NCBI GenBank assembly: GCA_024628785.1
Contig: CP102405.1
Location: forward strand, 1,116,001 to 1,180,000
DNA length: 64,000 bases
Direction: 5' to 3'
Source of the DNA: Fusobacteria bacterium ZRK30
GTDB taxonomy: Bacteria; Fusobacteriota; Fusobacteriia; Fusobacteriales; Fusobacteriaceae
The translations under genes were made by a program, and so were the position numbers. The notes beneath the pieces are model-generated. The model ran no database searches and was not told the DNA's origin. It saw only the letters and a program-made list of their open reading frames with translations. The first letter of the stretch is position 1, and every line of letters begins with the position of its first letter. This document shows positions 35,111-43,158 of this stretch, piece by piece.

Positions 35111-35287
35111 ATGAAAAAACAAGAAAAAGAAGCACTGGTTAAGTTTTTGAGTGGATTGGGATTTATAGTTTTATTAATCGGCTTATTCACAGATTTATAT
35201 GAATTTACTCACGGTTTAATTGGAGCGATAGCAATAGGGATAATAGCGGGAGTGATTGCCAGATATCTAGGTGTTGAAAAAAAATAG
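35111..35287 (+). CDS. Small two-helix membrane protein, 58 aa
   Basis: ORF from ATG at 35111 to TAG at 35287, with AAGGTGG upstream. A charged N-terminus (MKKQEKEALVKF) is followed by two hydrophobic segments (FLSGLGFIVLLIGLF and GLIGAIAIGIIAGVIARYLG) joined by a short acidic loop. A terminator hairpin begins in its stop codon. This supports a real small gene. I do not recognise the family, which resembles many short holin-like or stress-related membrane peptides. Confidence 0.6.
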   Translation: MKKQEKEALVKFLSGLGFIVLLIGLFTDLYEFTHGLIGAIAIGIIAGVIARYLGVEKK

Positions 35288-35318
35288 GTGAACGATTTAA
35301 TAAATCGTTCACCTATTT
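35285..35318. terminator. Hairpin between convergent genes
   Basis: TAGGTGAACGATTT and its complement pair over 14 bp with a three-base loop; the T-run is weak on the plus strand. Confidence 0.65.
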
Positions 35319-35338
35319 AATATATATTTCTAGATTGT

Positions 35339-36994
35339 TTAGATATTTAATTTTCTTCCTCTAGATAAAAATTTAAATAAGAGGATAGAAAGAACAGATA
35401 TAACTGTCAGGATAGTTGAAAGAGCTGCTGCACTTCCAAAACTATCCCTAATAACTTCTGTATATATTGCAACAGCAATAGTTCCTGTTTTCCCGGTATA
35501 TAATATAATAGATGAACTCAGTTCATTTATAGTAGATATCCAGCTGAGAATCAACCCGGAGAATATACCAGGTCCCATCATTATAGCTGTTACTTTAAAG
35601 AAAGTCTTCATAGGAGAGACTCCTAAATTTATAGACGCTTCCTCTATACTGGGATCTATCTGATGCAGGATAGCAGTTCCCGATCTAACGGTATATGCTA
35701 ATTTTCTGATAACATAGGAAACTATAAGGATAAACCCTGTTCCGCTCAGAAGTAACGGTCTCTTATTAAAACATACCAATAATCCTATCCCCAGAACTGA
35801 TCCCGGAATAACATATGGGAACATAATTAAAATATCCAAGATAGGAGCTAACCTATTTTTCTTCTTAAAGATAATATAAGAGAGTACAAGTCCTAATAAC
35901 AGCATAGCCAATATAGATATAACAGAATATAGGAAAGTGTTATAGATATTAGATGAAAGTTTATTCATAATATTATAGTAGCTGTCCAAACTAAATCCTG
36001 AAACAAATAATGGTCCGTTGGTTTTGAGAAACGAAGTATAGATAACAACTAATTGAGGCAGGAATGCTATAAATGATATAATTCCTACAAATATAGTAGC
36101 TAAAATTCTATTGCCAGGTGTAAGGCTAGCTTTTTTCGGCGGTCTGAGGGCATTCATCTTATAATTTTTCCTGGAAATAAGATATTTCTGAAGGAAAAGT
36201 ATGATGGTAGAACAGGCTACAACCACAACACTGATAGTACTTGCAACAGTGGCATCTCCACCCATCTCACTCATAAATTCATCATAGATCATAACAGGTA
36301 AGACCTTGTATCCTTCACCAATCAGCATAGGAGTACCAAAATCAGCCAGTGAGGTCATAAATACCATAAGAGCTCCGGCAGTGATCGAAGGCATAACCAA
36401 TGGAAAAGTTACTGTAAATAATCTCTGTAACCTGCTCATACCCAAGTTTTCAGAAGCCTCCTCCAAGGAAGCATCAATACTATTTAGAGCTCCCGAAGTA
36501 TAGATATATACATAGGGGAAAAATTTCAGGGTAAATACAATTACTATTCCTATAAACCCATAGATAGTTGGCATAACTATTCCAAATGGGCTCAACAAAT
36601 TAGTAATCCATCCGTTTCTTCCTAATAGCAGGATCCAAGAATATGCTCCTATAAATGGAGGAGACAGAAGGGAAATCATGATAACCAGATCTAAAAATCC
36701 CTTGAAATATATGTTGGTTCTACTCATAAAATAAGCTATGGGAATCCCTATCAAAGTAGCAAAGATAGTTGCAGCAAAACACACTGCCAAACTATGCTTT
36801 AATGCATTGAAATAATAGGGCAGGGAAAAGAAATCTATATAATTTTCTAAAGTTAATTTTCCTGTTGTAGAACTTATAAAACTTTCACTTACCAGTGAAA
36901 ATGAAGGATAGATCAAAAATAAAAATATAAGTGCTAAAGATGTTATGGAAATAATATTCCAGAAGTTTAGATGTTTATTTATCTTCATTAACAT
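35339..36994 (-). CDS. fbpB: Two-domain Fe(III)-type ABC permease
   Basis: A 551-aa inner-membrane protein with two fused permease units and about 12 helices, as in FbpB/AfuB/SfuB. EAA loops are in LEEASENLGMSRLQRLF and IEEASINLGVSPMKTF. The first ATG (36994) overlaps the ATPase stop in ATGTTAA; the next in-frame ATG at 36988 is better placed relative to a GAGGA site, so either could be used. It is the last gene of the three-gene importer. Iron is the common substrate for this class, but phosphonate or polyamine-type relatives exist. Confidence 0.82.
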   Translation of the reverse strand: MLMKINKHLNFWNIISITSLALIFLFLIYPSFSLVSESFISSTTGKLTLENYIDFFSLPYYFNALKHSLAVCFAATIFATLIGIPIAYFMSRTNIYFKGFLDLVIMISLLSPPFIGAYSWILLLGRNGWITNLLSPFGIVMPTIYGFIGIVIVFTLKFFPYVYIYTSGALNSIDASLEEASENLGMSRLQRLFTVTFPLVMPSITAGALMVFMTSLADFGTPMLIGEGYKVLPVMIYDEFMSEMGGDATVASTISVVVVACSTIILFLQKYLISRKNYKMNALRPPKKASLTPGNRILATIFVGIISFIAFLPQLVVIYTSFLKTNGPLFVSGFSLDSYYNIMNKLSSNIYNTFLYSVISILAMLLLGLVLSYIIFKKKNRLAPILDILIMFPYVIPGSVLGIGLLVCFNKRPLLLSGTGFILIVSYVIRKLAYTVRSGTAILHQIDPSIEEASINLGVSPMKTFFKVTAIMMGPGIFSGLILSWISTINELSSSIILYTGKTGTIAVAIYTEVIRDSFGSAAALSTILTVISVLSILLFKFLSRGRKLNI

Positions 36995-37983
36995 TCCTCA
37001 CTTTTATCAAAATGTTTTCTCTTATCTTCAGGGAAAAGAATTCCGACTTTTTCTCCAATACGTTTAATCCCCATATCTTTAGAAAATACTTTTACCTCTA
37101 TATCTTCTTTATTTTCCAATGTGATCTCGTAGGAGACACATTCACCTAAGAATGTAGTCAAAGTAATTTCTCCATTGATAGTCCCGGAATCTGTATCTAC
37201 AATTAAAGTATCTTCAGGTCTTACAGAAAGGATCTTTGTTTCATTTCCTGTAAGGGCACTATCATAGATAAAGTTTGAAGTTCCTATAAAGTTAGCAACA
37301 AATGCGTTGGCAGGAAAAGAATAGATCTCCTCCGGAGTTCCGATCTGTTGAACTACTCCTTTGTTCATAACTGCAATCCTGTCTGAAACAGCAAGTGCTT
37401 CCTCCTGGTCATGAGTTACGTAGATAGTTGTGATATCCAGTGAAGACTGAAGTTTTTTAATAGTAGCTCTCATCTTAACTCTAAGTTTAGCATCTAAGTT
37501 AGACAGGGGTTCATCCATTAAAAGGATCTCAGGATGGATAACGATAGCTCTGGCAAGAGCTACCCTTTGCTGCTGTCCACCGGAAAGTTCAGCAGGTTCT
37601 TTTGTCGCCTGATCTCTCATCTCAACCATATCCAGAGCATTTAAAACTCTTTCTTTTATCTCTGTTTTAGAGACCTTCCTGGCTTTTAATCCATAAGCTA
37701 CATTATCAAATACACTCATATGAGGGAAAATAGCATAGTTTTGAAAAACCATTCCTATATTTCTTTTGTGAGCAGGAGTATTGTTTATTTTGTTCCCGCT
37801 GATAACAACATCCCCAGAAGTGATCTCGTTAAATCCTGCAATCATCCTTAAAAGAGTCGTTTTCCCGCAACCAGAAGGTCCTAGCAGTGTAAAAAACTCT
37901 CCTTTTTTTATATCTAAATCAGCTCTGTTAACAGCTATAAAATCATCGTATTTTTTAGTTATATCTTTAATATTAACACCCAT
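36988..37983 (-). CDS. fbpC: Fe(III)-type ABC importer ATPase
   Basis: About 331 aa: Walker A GPSGCGKTT, signature LSGGQQQR, Walker B LLMDEPLSNLD and H-loop THDQEEA, plus a C-terminal TOBE-like domain (SVRPEDTLIV). This matches FbpC/PotA-class ATPases. The ATG at 37983 (MGVNIKDITKKYDDF) follows a GGAAAGGAG site; an upstream in-frame ATG at 38022 would lie inside the binding-protein gene. It overlaps the permease start by seven bases. The group is transcribed from the binding-protein promoter. Confidence 0.87.
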   Translation of the reverse strand: MGVNIKDITKKYDDFIAVNRADLDIKKGEFFTLLGPSGCGKTTLLRMIAGFNEITSGDVVISGNKINNTPAHKRNIGMVFQNYAIFPHMSVFDNVAYGLKARKVSKTEIKERVLNALDMVEMRDQATKEPAELSGGQQQRVALARAIVIHPEILLMDEPLSNLDAKLRVKMRATIKKLQSSLDITTIYVTHDQEEALAVSDRIAVMNKGVVQQIGTPEEIYSFPANAFVANFIGTSNFIYDSALTGNETKILSVRPEDTLIVDTDSGTINGEITLTTFLGECVSYEITLENKEDIEVKVFSKDMGIKRIGEKVGILFPEDKRKHFDKSEEC

Positions 37984-37991
37984 TTTTTTTC

Positions 37992-39014
37992 TTACTCCTT
38001 TCCTGAAACTATATTTTTCCATCTTTTAACTATTGTCTTTTTACTTTCTGAAGCCCATCCAAAATCATAGTCAACTAACTTGATCTCCGAGAGAGGAAGT
38101 AAACCTTCTGGAGCAGCAACATCGTTTCTTACTCCTCTGATTTTAAATTCGCTAGCTAAAGTCTTTTGAACTTCTTCACTTACGATATAATCTAAGAATA
38201 ATTTAGCATTTTCTTCATTGACAGCACCTTTTATTAAAGCTGCAGCATCAGGAACAGCAGAAGTTCCCTCAGATGGGTATACTATTCCTAGGTGTCCACC
38301 AGCATTTTTATATTTAATAGCTCCTTTTTCATGAGCTAACCCAATGTAATACTCTTTATCTACGACACCTTTAGGAACACCAGAAGAACTTCCTAAAATT
38401 TTACCATCTAAATTAGCTACAAATTTCTTAATGAAATCAAATCCAGAGTCTGTATCTTTTCTAAAAGCAGTTAATAAAGTAGCTGTGATAGTATAAGATG
38501 ATCCAGACTTAACAGGTGAAGCCATAGCAACCTTTCCCTTCCATTTAGGATCAGTAACATCAGCCCAAGAAGTAGGGATGTCGTCTCCAGTTACAAGATC
38601 AGTATTATAGATAATAACCATAGGCAGCAGTGCAAAACCAAACCACTTATCTTCAGGATCTCTGAATAAAGGATCTATCTTATCGTGACTTGCAGTTTTA
38701 TATGGTGCAAAGTATTCCTTGAATGAGTTAAGAGATTCAGCTCCTCCCCCCCAGATTACATCTCCCAAAGGGTTTGTACTTTCAGCTTGAATTCTCTTAA
38801 GAATTTCTCCTGTTCCAGCTGCAACGACATTTACCTTTATTCCTGTTTCTTCAGAAAAACTATCTGTAATAGTAGTTAAAAGTTGAGATGGGTGTGATGA
38901 ATATACAGTCACCTCGTTACTTTTAGTTGCAGTTTCAGTAGTTTTTGTTTCTTCTTTTCCACAGGCTACAGCTAATAGAAGTGCAAGTGCCAGTATTAAT
39001 TTTAAAATTTTCAT
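37992..39014 (-). CDS. fbpA: Fe(III)-type ABC substrate-binding lipoprotein
   Basis: A 340-aa binding protein. The signal peptide ends at a lipobox (AVAC, about Cys18). VTVYSSHPSQLLTTITDSFSEETG begins the mature domain (given by key residues YSSHPSQ), and GDVIWGGGAES and SSGVPKGVVDKEYYIGLAHE match the AfuA/FbpA and related families. It is first of the operon with the ATPase and permease. Iron is the most likely ligand but the two conserved Tyr of classical FbpA are not obvious, so another anion or organophosphonate remains possible. Confidence 0.78.
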   Translation of the reverse strand: MKILKLILALALLLAVACGKEETKTTETATKSNEVTVYSSHPSQLLTTITDSFSEETGIKVNVVAAGTGEILKRIQAESTNPLGDVIWGGGAESLNSFKEYFAPYKTASHDKIDPLFRDPEDKWFGFALLPMVIIYNTDLVTGDDIPTSWADVTDPKWKGKVAMASPVKSGSSYTITATLLTAFRKDTDSGFDFIKKFVANLDGKILGSSSGVPKGVVDKEYYIGLAHEKGAIKYKNAGGHLGIVYPSEGTSAVPDAAALIKGAVNEENAKLFLDYIVSEEVQKTLASEFKIRGVRNDVAAPEGLLPLSEIKLVDYDFGWASESKKTIVKRWKNIVSGKE

Positions 39015-39372
39015 ATATTTCCTCCCTAGTATTGTTTTATAATAAGTCTAATAGTTAATTTTTTAGACAATTACATTAAATGATATCAAATTTAATTCAT
39101 GATTGCAATTGAATGTTTTACTTTACTTTAACTATATCTTAATTTTATCTTAACTATATTTAGACAACCATGTAAATGGTATAAAATTCAGATACCTAAT
39201 GCAATTTAAAAGGAGATGTTAGGGAAATTAAGAGATATATTTAAGCAAATTTCCATATACATTAAGAAAAGAGAAAAAAAGATCTCTATTAAGAGTGGTT
39301 ATTTTTATGTTATACTTTTCTATAGTTTGAAAAATAGAAAATTTTTATAGAAGATGATGAAGGAGAATTAAG
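39015..39372. other. Divergent regulatory region without a gene
   Basis: AT-rich gap between the importer and the nucleotidyltransferase. A short ORF from an ATG at 39215 has its GGAG directly touching the start codon and is not convincing. No clear Fur box, riboswitch or terminator is seen. A TTATACTTTT-type -10 at about 39311 may serve the plus-strand gene. Confidence 0.4.
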
Positions 39373-40314
39373 ATGAAAAAAAGACCTACATTGGTTATTA
39401 TGGCAGCAGGTATGGGAAGCAGGTATGGAGGATTAAAGCAGATTGATCCAGTCGGTCTAAACGGAGAGATCATAATGGATTATTCTATCTATGATGCCAG
39501 GTTAGCAGGCTTCGGTAAAGTAGTATTTGTTATAAAGGAAGAATTTTATGATATATTTAAGGAAAAAATAGGAGACAGAATATCAAGGTTAGAAAATATA
39601 GAGGTTAAATACGTATTCCAGGATATAAAAACTATTCCTAATAAATATAAACTTCCAAAAAATAGGATAAAGCCTTGGGGAACCGGTCATGCTGTCTTAT
39701 CTTGTAAAGACGTAATAGATGAGCCTTTTGCAGTTATAAATGCCGATGACTTCTACGGTTCCACAACTTTTAAATTGATCTATGATGAACTTATAGATCA
39801 GACAGATGAATATGGGTATTCTATGGTAGGATTTCAATTAGATAAAACAATCAGTAAAAATGGTAGTGTTGCAAGGGGAATATGCACCCTAGATAGGGAA
39901 GATTACTTGGTTACAGTGGAAGAAAAGACTCAAATAGAGGAAGTTTCGGGGACTATTTATTCCTTTGAAGACAGATATAATCCTAAAGGGGAAAAAACTG
40001 AACCTGTAAAAGTAGAGTTAGAAAGAGATATTCCTGTGTCTATGAATATTTGGGGATTTATGCCATCTATTTTTAAGGAATTGGAGTTCGGATTTGAAAA
40101 GTTTTTAGGTGAAAATATAGGAAAATTAAAATCTGAATTTTATATTCCCAGTGTTGTAGATGATCTGATTAAATCAAAAAAAGCTACTGTAAAAGTAATA
40201 AAAACTGTGGAAAAATGGTATGGAGTGACCTATCAGCAGGATAAAGAAGATGTTTCTGGGGCTTTAAAAAATATGACTCCTAGTATCTATCCGGATAGAT
40301 ATATAAATAGTTAA
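39373..40314 (+). CDS. Sugar-nucleotidyltransferase family protein
   Basis: A 313-aa protein of the NTP_transferase class. The N-terminal AAGMGSRYGGLKQIDPVG is the nucleotide-binding signature and the VINADDFYG segment holds the metal-binding Asp. PWGTGHAVLSC matches the sugar-phosphate nucleotidyltransferase pattern. The enzyme would couple a sugar-1-phosphate or related alcohol to a nucleotide for envelope synthesis. A GGAGAA site precedes the ATG. It is monocistronic with a terminator 13 bases after the stop. Substrate unknown. Confidence 0.8.
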   Translation: MKKRPTLVIMAAGMGSRYGGLKQIDPVGLNGEIIMDYSIYDARLAGFGKVVFVIKEEFYDIFKEKIGDRISRLENIEVKYVFQDIKTIPNKYKLPKNRIKPWGTGHAVLSCKDVIDEPFAVINADDFYGSTTFKLIYDELIDQTDEYGYSMVGFQLDKTISKNGSVARGICTLDREDYLVTVEEKTQIEEVSGTIYSFEDRYNPKGEKTEPVKVELERDIPVSMNIWGFMPSIFKELEFGFEKFLGENIGKLKSEFYIPSVVDDLIKSKKATVKVIKTVEKWYGVTYQQDKEDVSGALKNMTPSIYPDRYINS

Positions 40315-40326
40315 AAAAGTGGAAAT

Positions 40327-40370
40327 AAAAAGAGATAAAAATTTAAATTTTTATCTCTTTTTATTTTTTT
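40327..40370. terminator. Terminator of the nucleotidyltransferase gene
   Basis: AGAGATAAAAATT and its complement with a short loop and T-rich tail. Confidence 0.8.
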
Positions 40371-40530
40371 CTATATTTTGAATCATAGAAAAAAGGGGTA
40401 TACTAAAGATGAGATATTAAAATATATTAGTCAGAAAATTCAAAGGTATTTTTCATAGGTTATTTATAGTAAGGACTAATTTTTTAATAGAATGAAAAAA
40501 TCTAAGTACCTTAAAAAGGGGAGAGAAATT

Positions 40531-41334
40531 ATGAGGGGATTAGTTGAATCAATTCAGGATAAAAATGCTATTTTATTTGTTGGTGCCGGCGTATCGATGA
40601 ATTTAGGCCTGCCTTCCTGGAATTCATTATTAGATTATATTGCAAAGGAATTAGAGTATGAACCTGAAGTTTTTAAATCTTTTGGAAATGCACTGACCTT
40701 GGCGGAGTTCTACAAGATAAAAAAAGGTGATATCGGTCCTCTGAGAAGCTGGATGGATAGGAACTGGCATAGTGGCGATATAAAAATTGAAGATTCCAAG
40801 ATACATAAACTGATATTTGATTTGGACTTTCCTATTATATATACTACAAATTATGACCGGTGGATTGAAAGAACCTATGACTGTTATGAAAAAAATTATA
40901 AAAAAATAACCAATGTAGGAGATCTGGTAAATTTAAATAGTATGCACACCCAGATAATTAAATTTCACGGTGACTTTGATGATGAAAGATCCATTGTGTT
41001 GACTGAATCCAGCTACTTTGAAAGATTGGATTTTGAAACCCCCTTAGATATTAAGCTCAGATCAGATATACTGGGTAAATCAATTTTATTTATCGGGTAC
41101 AGTCTTCACGATATTAATCTTCGTTATCTACTTTACAAGCTTAATAAACTTTGGGAAAATAGTACCCAATCCAGTTCGAGACCAAAATCTTATATATTTT
41201 TAGTGGATTCTAACCCTGTAGAAGATCTGATCTTAGAAAAACGAGGGATTAAAACCTTTACTTCTAAAAATAAAAATCCCAGTGAGAGCTTACTGGAATT
41301 TTTGGAAAAATTAAATAATGATTTATCAAAATAG
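40531..41334 (+). CDS. SIR2-like domain protein (stand-alone SIR2_2 family)
   Basis: About 267 aa. [20 protein letters not shown] is the NAD-binding SIR2 motif, [12 protein letters not shown] and [10 protein letters not shown] carry the catalytic-type Asn and His, and [21 protein letters not shown] ends the fold. It lacks the zinc module of CobB, so it is a SIR2_2-type NADase-like protein. Related domains occur in anti-phage systems such as Thoeris and DSR, but no partner gene is adjacent. The ATG at 40531 follows GGGGAGAG; an upstream in-frame ATG at 40492 lacks a site. Confidence 0.75.
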   Translation: MRGLVESIQDKNAILFVGAGVSMNLGLPSWNSLLDYIAKELEYEPEVFKSFGNALTLAEFYKIKKGDIGPLRSWMDRNWHSGDIKIEDSKIHKLIFDLDFPIIYTTNYDRWIERTYDCYEKNYKKITNVGDLVNLNSMHTQIIKFHGDFDDERSIVLTESSYFERLDFETPLDIKLRSDILGKSILFIGYSLHDINLRYLLYKLNKLWENSTQSSSRPKSYIFLVDSNPVEDLILEKRGIKTFTSKNKNPSESLLEFLEKLNNDLSK

Positions 41335-41384
41335 GAGAAATTTATCGAGATCACTGAAAAAGTCCCTTTGAAATAAAATTAATT

Positions 41385-41412
41385 GAACCGATGTAGAAGT
41401 CGGTTCTTTTTG
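41385..41412 (+). terminator. Terminator after the SIR2-like gene
   Basis: GAACCGA and TCGGTTC with an eight-base loop and five T. Confidence 0.7.
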
Positions 41413-41695
41413 TATGCAAGAATAGTAGGAAATTTAGACCGAAGTCCGGCGGATTTTGAGAAATAAATTTTCGAAGAACTCTTTAAACCCTTCTTTTCAC
41501 ATCTAGTGTAGCACATCCTACACCGACTGTTTTTATTAGATTTATACATAGACTAGATTGATTATATGTAGTCTATAATTTAATTACTATAAGTTAGTCC
41601 ACATACCTCTTTTAATGTGTCTCAGTTACTTTCTTAATTATTTAATTTTAATGGTGATATTTGAAAATAAATTTATATTTCATATTTATAATGAT
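41413..41695. other. Gap with possible gene scraps
   Basis: No intact ORF. A plus-strand frame at about 41419-41465 reads ARIVGNLDRSPADFEK and then stops; it may be a remnant. TGTAGCACATCCTACACCGAC (about 41513-41533) contains a short inverted repeat. No terminator for the minus-strand GNAT gene is seen. Confidence 0.3.
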
Positions 41696-42559
41696 TTATT
41701 TATTCAATGCTGGGATGTGAAATCTTTTAAACTCAACTCCTGGAATAAATCCAAGTTCATAATAAACTGATTCTGCAGCATTTCCCAAATCTACAAATAA
41801 GCGTAATACAGGATATTCATTATTTAAAACAGTTAACGCCTTTTTAATCATTATTTTTGCGAGATGTTTTCCTCTATGCGACGGATGAACCCCTATATTA
41901 TATATTAAAGGCCACTCTTCAAAACATGAGATAAGGCAGCCACCTATTAAATTTTTTCCATCTTTATCATATATAAGTGTAGATGCTTTAACTAATATCT
42001 CTTTAGTACTATCCTTAAAATACTCATTTACTTCCTCTAGAGCATCTTCATACTTAGAATATGTATCACTATTAAAACTTTCATAAAACAATTTAGCAAT
42101 TTCCATACTATTGTTCTGTTCAGGCGTTTTTACTATTATACTATCATCCCAATTAAATTCAAAAACTCCAGTCGGTCTCATCATCCATCTCTTATTTTTA
42201 TCTGATGAAAAACCCATCATTTGAAAATATTCATATTGCTCTTGTGGAATTTGATAAGCATATATGTTTTTATTGGAATCTGACCATTTAATCAATAGCC
42301 TTTTTAGTAACTTTGTTATTTCAAATATGTTTGTAAAAGGTGGGATAATAAATAATCGTGATAGTACATTAGGTTCTATTAGAACTCCACCTACTCTTAC
42401 TTCACCACATTTTATCCAGTAAAAACTATTGTGTTTTGCAAAGGGGTTGTCTAAACTTACTGCTAATCGTAAATCCCAATGTTTAACTGCAAATTTATTA
42501 TAAATTTTATCCCCATAAATTGACTCATATATTGCAAATTCTTTAGGATTAGCTATCAC
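41696..42559 (-). CDS. GNAT-family N-acetyltransferase with an early in-frame stop
   Basis: 287 codons from a GTG at 42559. The C-terminal half has the acetyl-CoA motif IGVHPSHRGKHLAKIMI and AESVYYELGFIPG, so it is a GNAT enzyme with an N-terminal extension of unknown fold. The GTG has no ribosome site. An ideal start lies upstream: ATG at 42616 with AAAGGAGG at normal spacing, in the same frame, but its fourth codon is TGA. Sixteen sense codons then lead into the annotated part. The gene may thus be silenced by a nonsense mutation or start internally. Confidence 0.65.
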   Translation of the reverse strand: MIANPKEFAIYESIYGDKIYNKFAVKHWDLRLAVSLDNPFAKHNSFYWIKCGEVRVGGVLIEPNVLSRLFIIPPFTNIFEITKLLKRLLIKWSDSNKNIYAYQIPQEQYEYFQMMGFSSDKNKRWMMRPTGVFEFNWDDSIIVKTPEQNNSMEIAKLFYESFNSDTYSKYEDALEEVNEYFKDSTKEILVKASTLIYDKDGKNLIGGCLISCFEEWPLIYNIGVHPSHRGKHLAKIMIKKALTVLNNEYPVLRLFVDLGNAAESVYYELGFIPGVEFKRFHIPALNK

Positions 42560-42616
42560 AATTGAATATTTATCTGAGAGTTTATAATAATCTATCCTGC
42601 TTGATCAATTTTTCAT

Positions 42617-42967
42617 ATTATCTTAATCCTCCTTTACATAATACAAGACCATTCCTCTTTTGTTTTTTCTAAATATGTGTACGAACTTAATCATAATAAA
42701 AAAACATAAATATAAAAGTTAAAATATTTCTCCTTTTCATATTGTTATTACTCCTTGTAAAATATTTTTTCTTTAAAGTAGTCTAAAAACGTTTGGTCTG
42801 CATTACTTCTTTATTTATCCTAATCTTTCATAATCAATAAAACTTAGATGATATTTCTACAATGGAATTTTACTCTATAATCACTAAAAATAAAAGTTTA
42901 AATATGACATAAAGTTTACTTTTGGCATTTTTATATTAAATGAAGAAAATTAATAATACTTAAAAGC
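42617..42967 (-). other. Degenerate region with a signal-peptide scrap
   Basis: Read on the minus strand, downstream of the second Met-rich ORF. A 17-aa ORF at 42687-42740 (MKRRNILTFIFMFFYYD, with a GGAG site) looks like the front of a signal peptide broken at a T7 run. No terminator or intact gene is found between the leader copy and the GNAT gene. This suggests that a gene once controlled by the leader copy has decayed. Confidence 0.35.
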
Positions 42968-43018
42968 TTAGTTTTGCATCATTAGCATATTTAATTGTCC
43001 GATTCTTGAATTAATCAT
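42968..43018 (-). CDS. Met-rich leader-type ORF, second copy
   Basis: A 16-codon ORF, MINSRIGQLNMLMMQN, almost identical to the leader before the methionine operon. The DNA from 42977 to 43048 matches 56363-56434 at 71 of 72 bases, the one difference giving Ile instead of Val at residue 2. The last residues differ. An in-frame ATG further upstream (43057) would extend it to 29 aa. No terminator follows. It could be a regulatory leader left over from a lost gene. Confidence 0.45.
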   Translation of the reverse strand: MINSRIGQLNMLMMQN

Positions 43019-43048
43019 CTTAATCAGCTCACTTATTTTTATTTTTTT
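42977..43048 (-). repeat. 72-bp repeat carrying the Met-rich leader, copy 2
   Basis: Matches 56363-56434 with a single mismatch at 43015. Orientation is the same as in the methionine operon leader. Confidence 0.9.
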
Positions 43049-43158
43049 AATGTTCATATAGACGTAAAGTTTATCCAGTTGAAGGAATTGTTATTGTAAA
43101 CAGGTATAGAATAATGAGATTAAATATAGATTTAAGAGATTTAAAGTAAGGAGGAAGG

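Noticed and set aside
39215-39343. A 42-codon ORF between the iron-type importer and the nucleotidyltransferase
   Set aside because: GGAG directly touches the ATG, which is too close for a ribosome site, and the product is a Lys/Ile-rich random-looking peptide.
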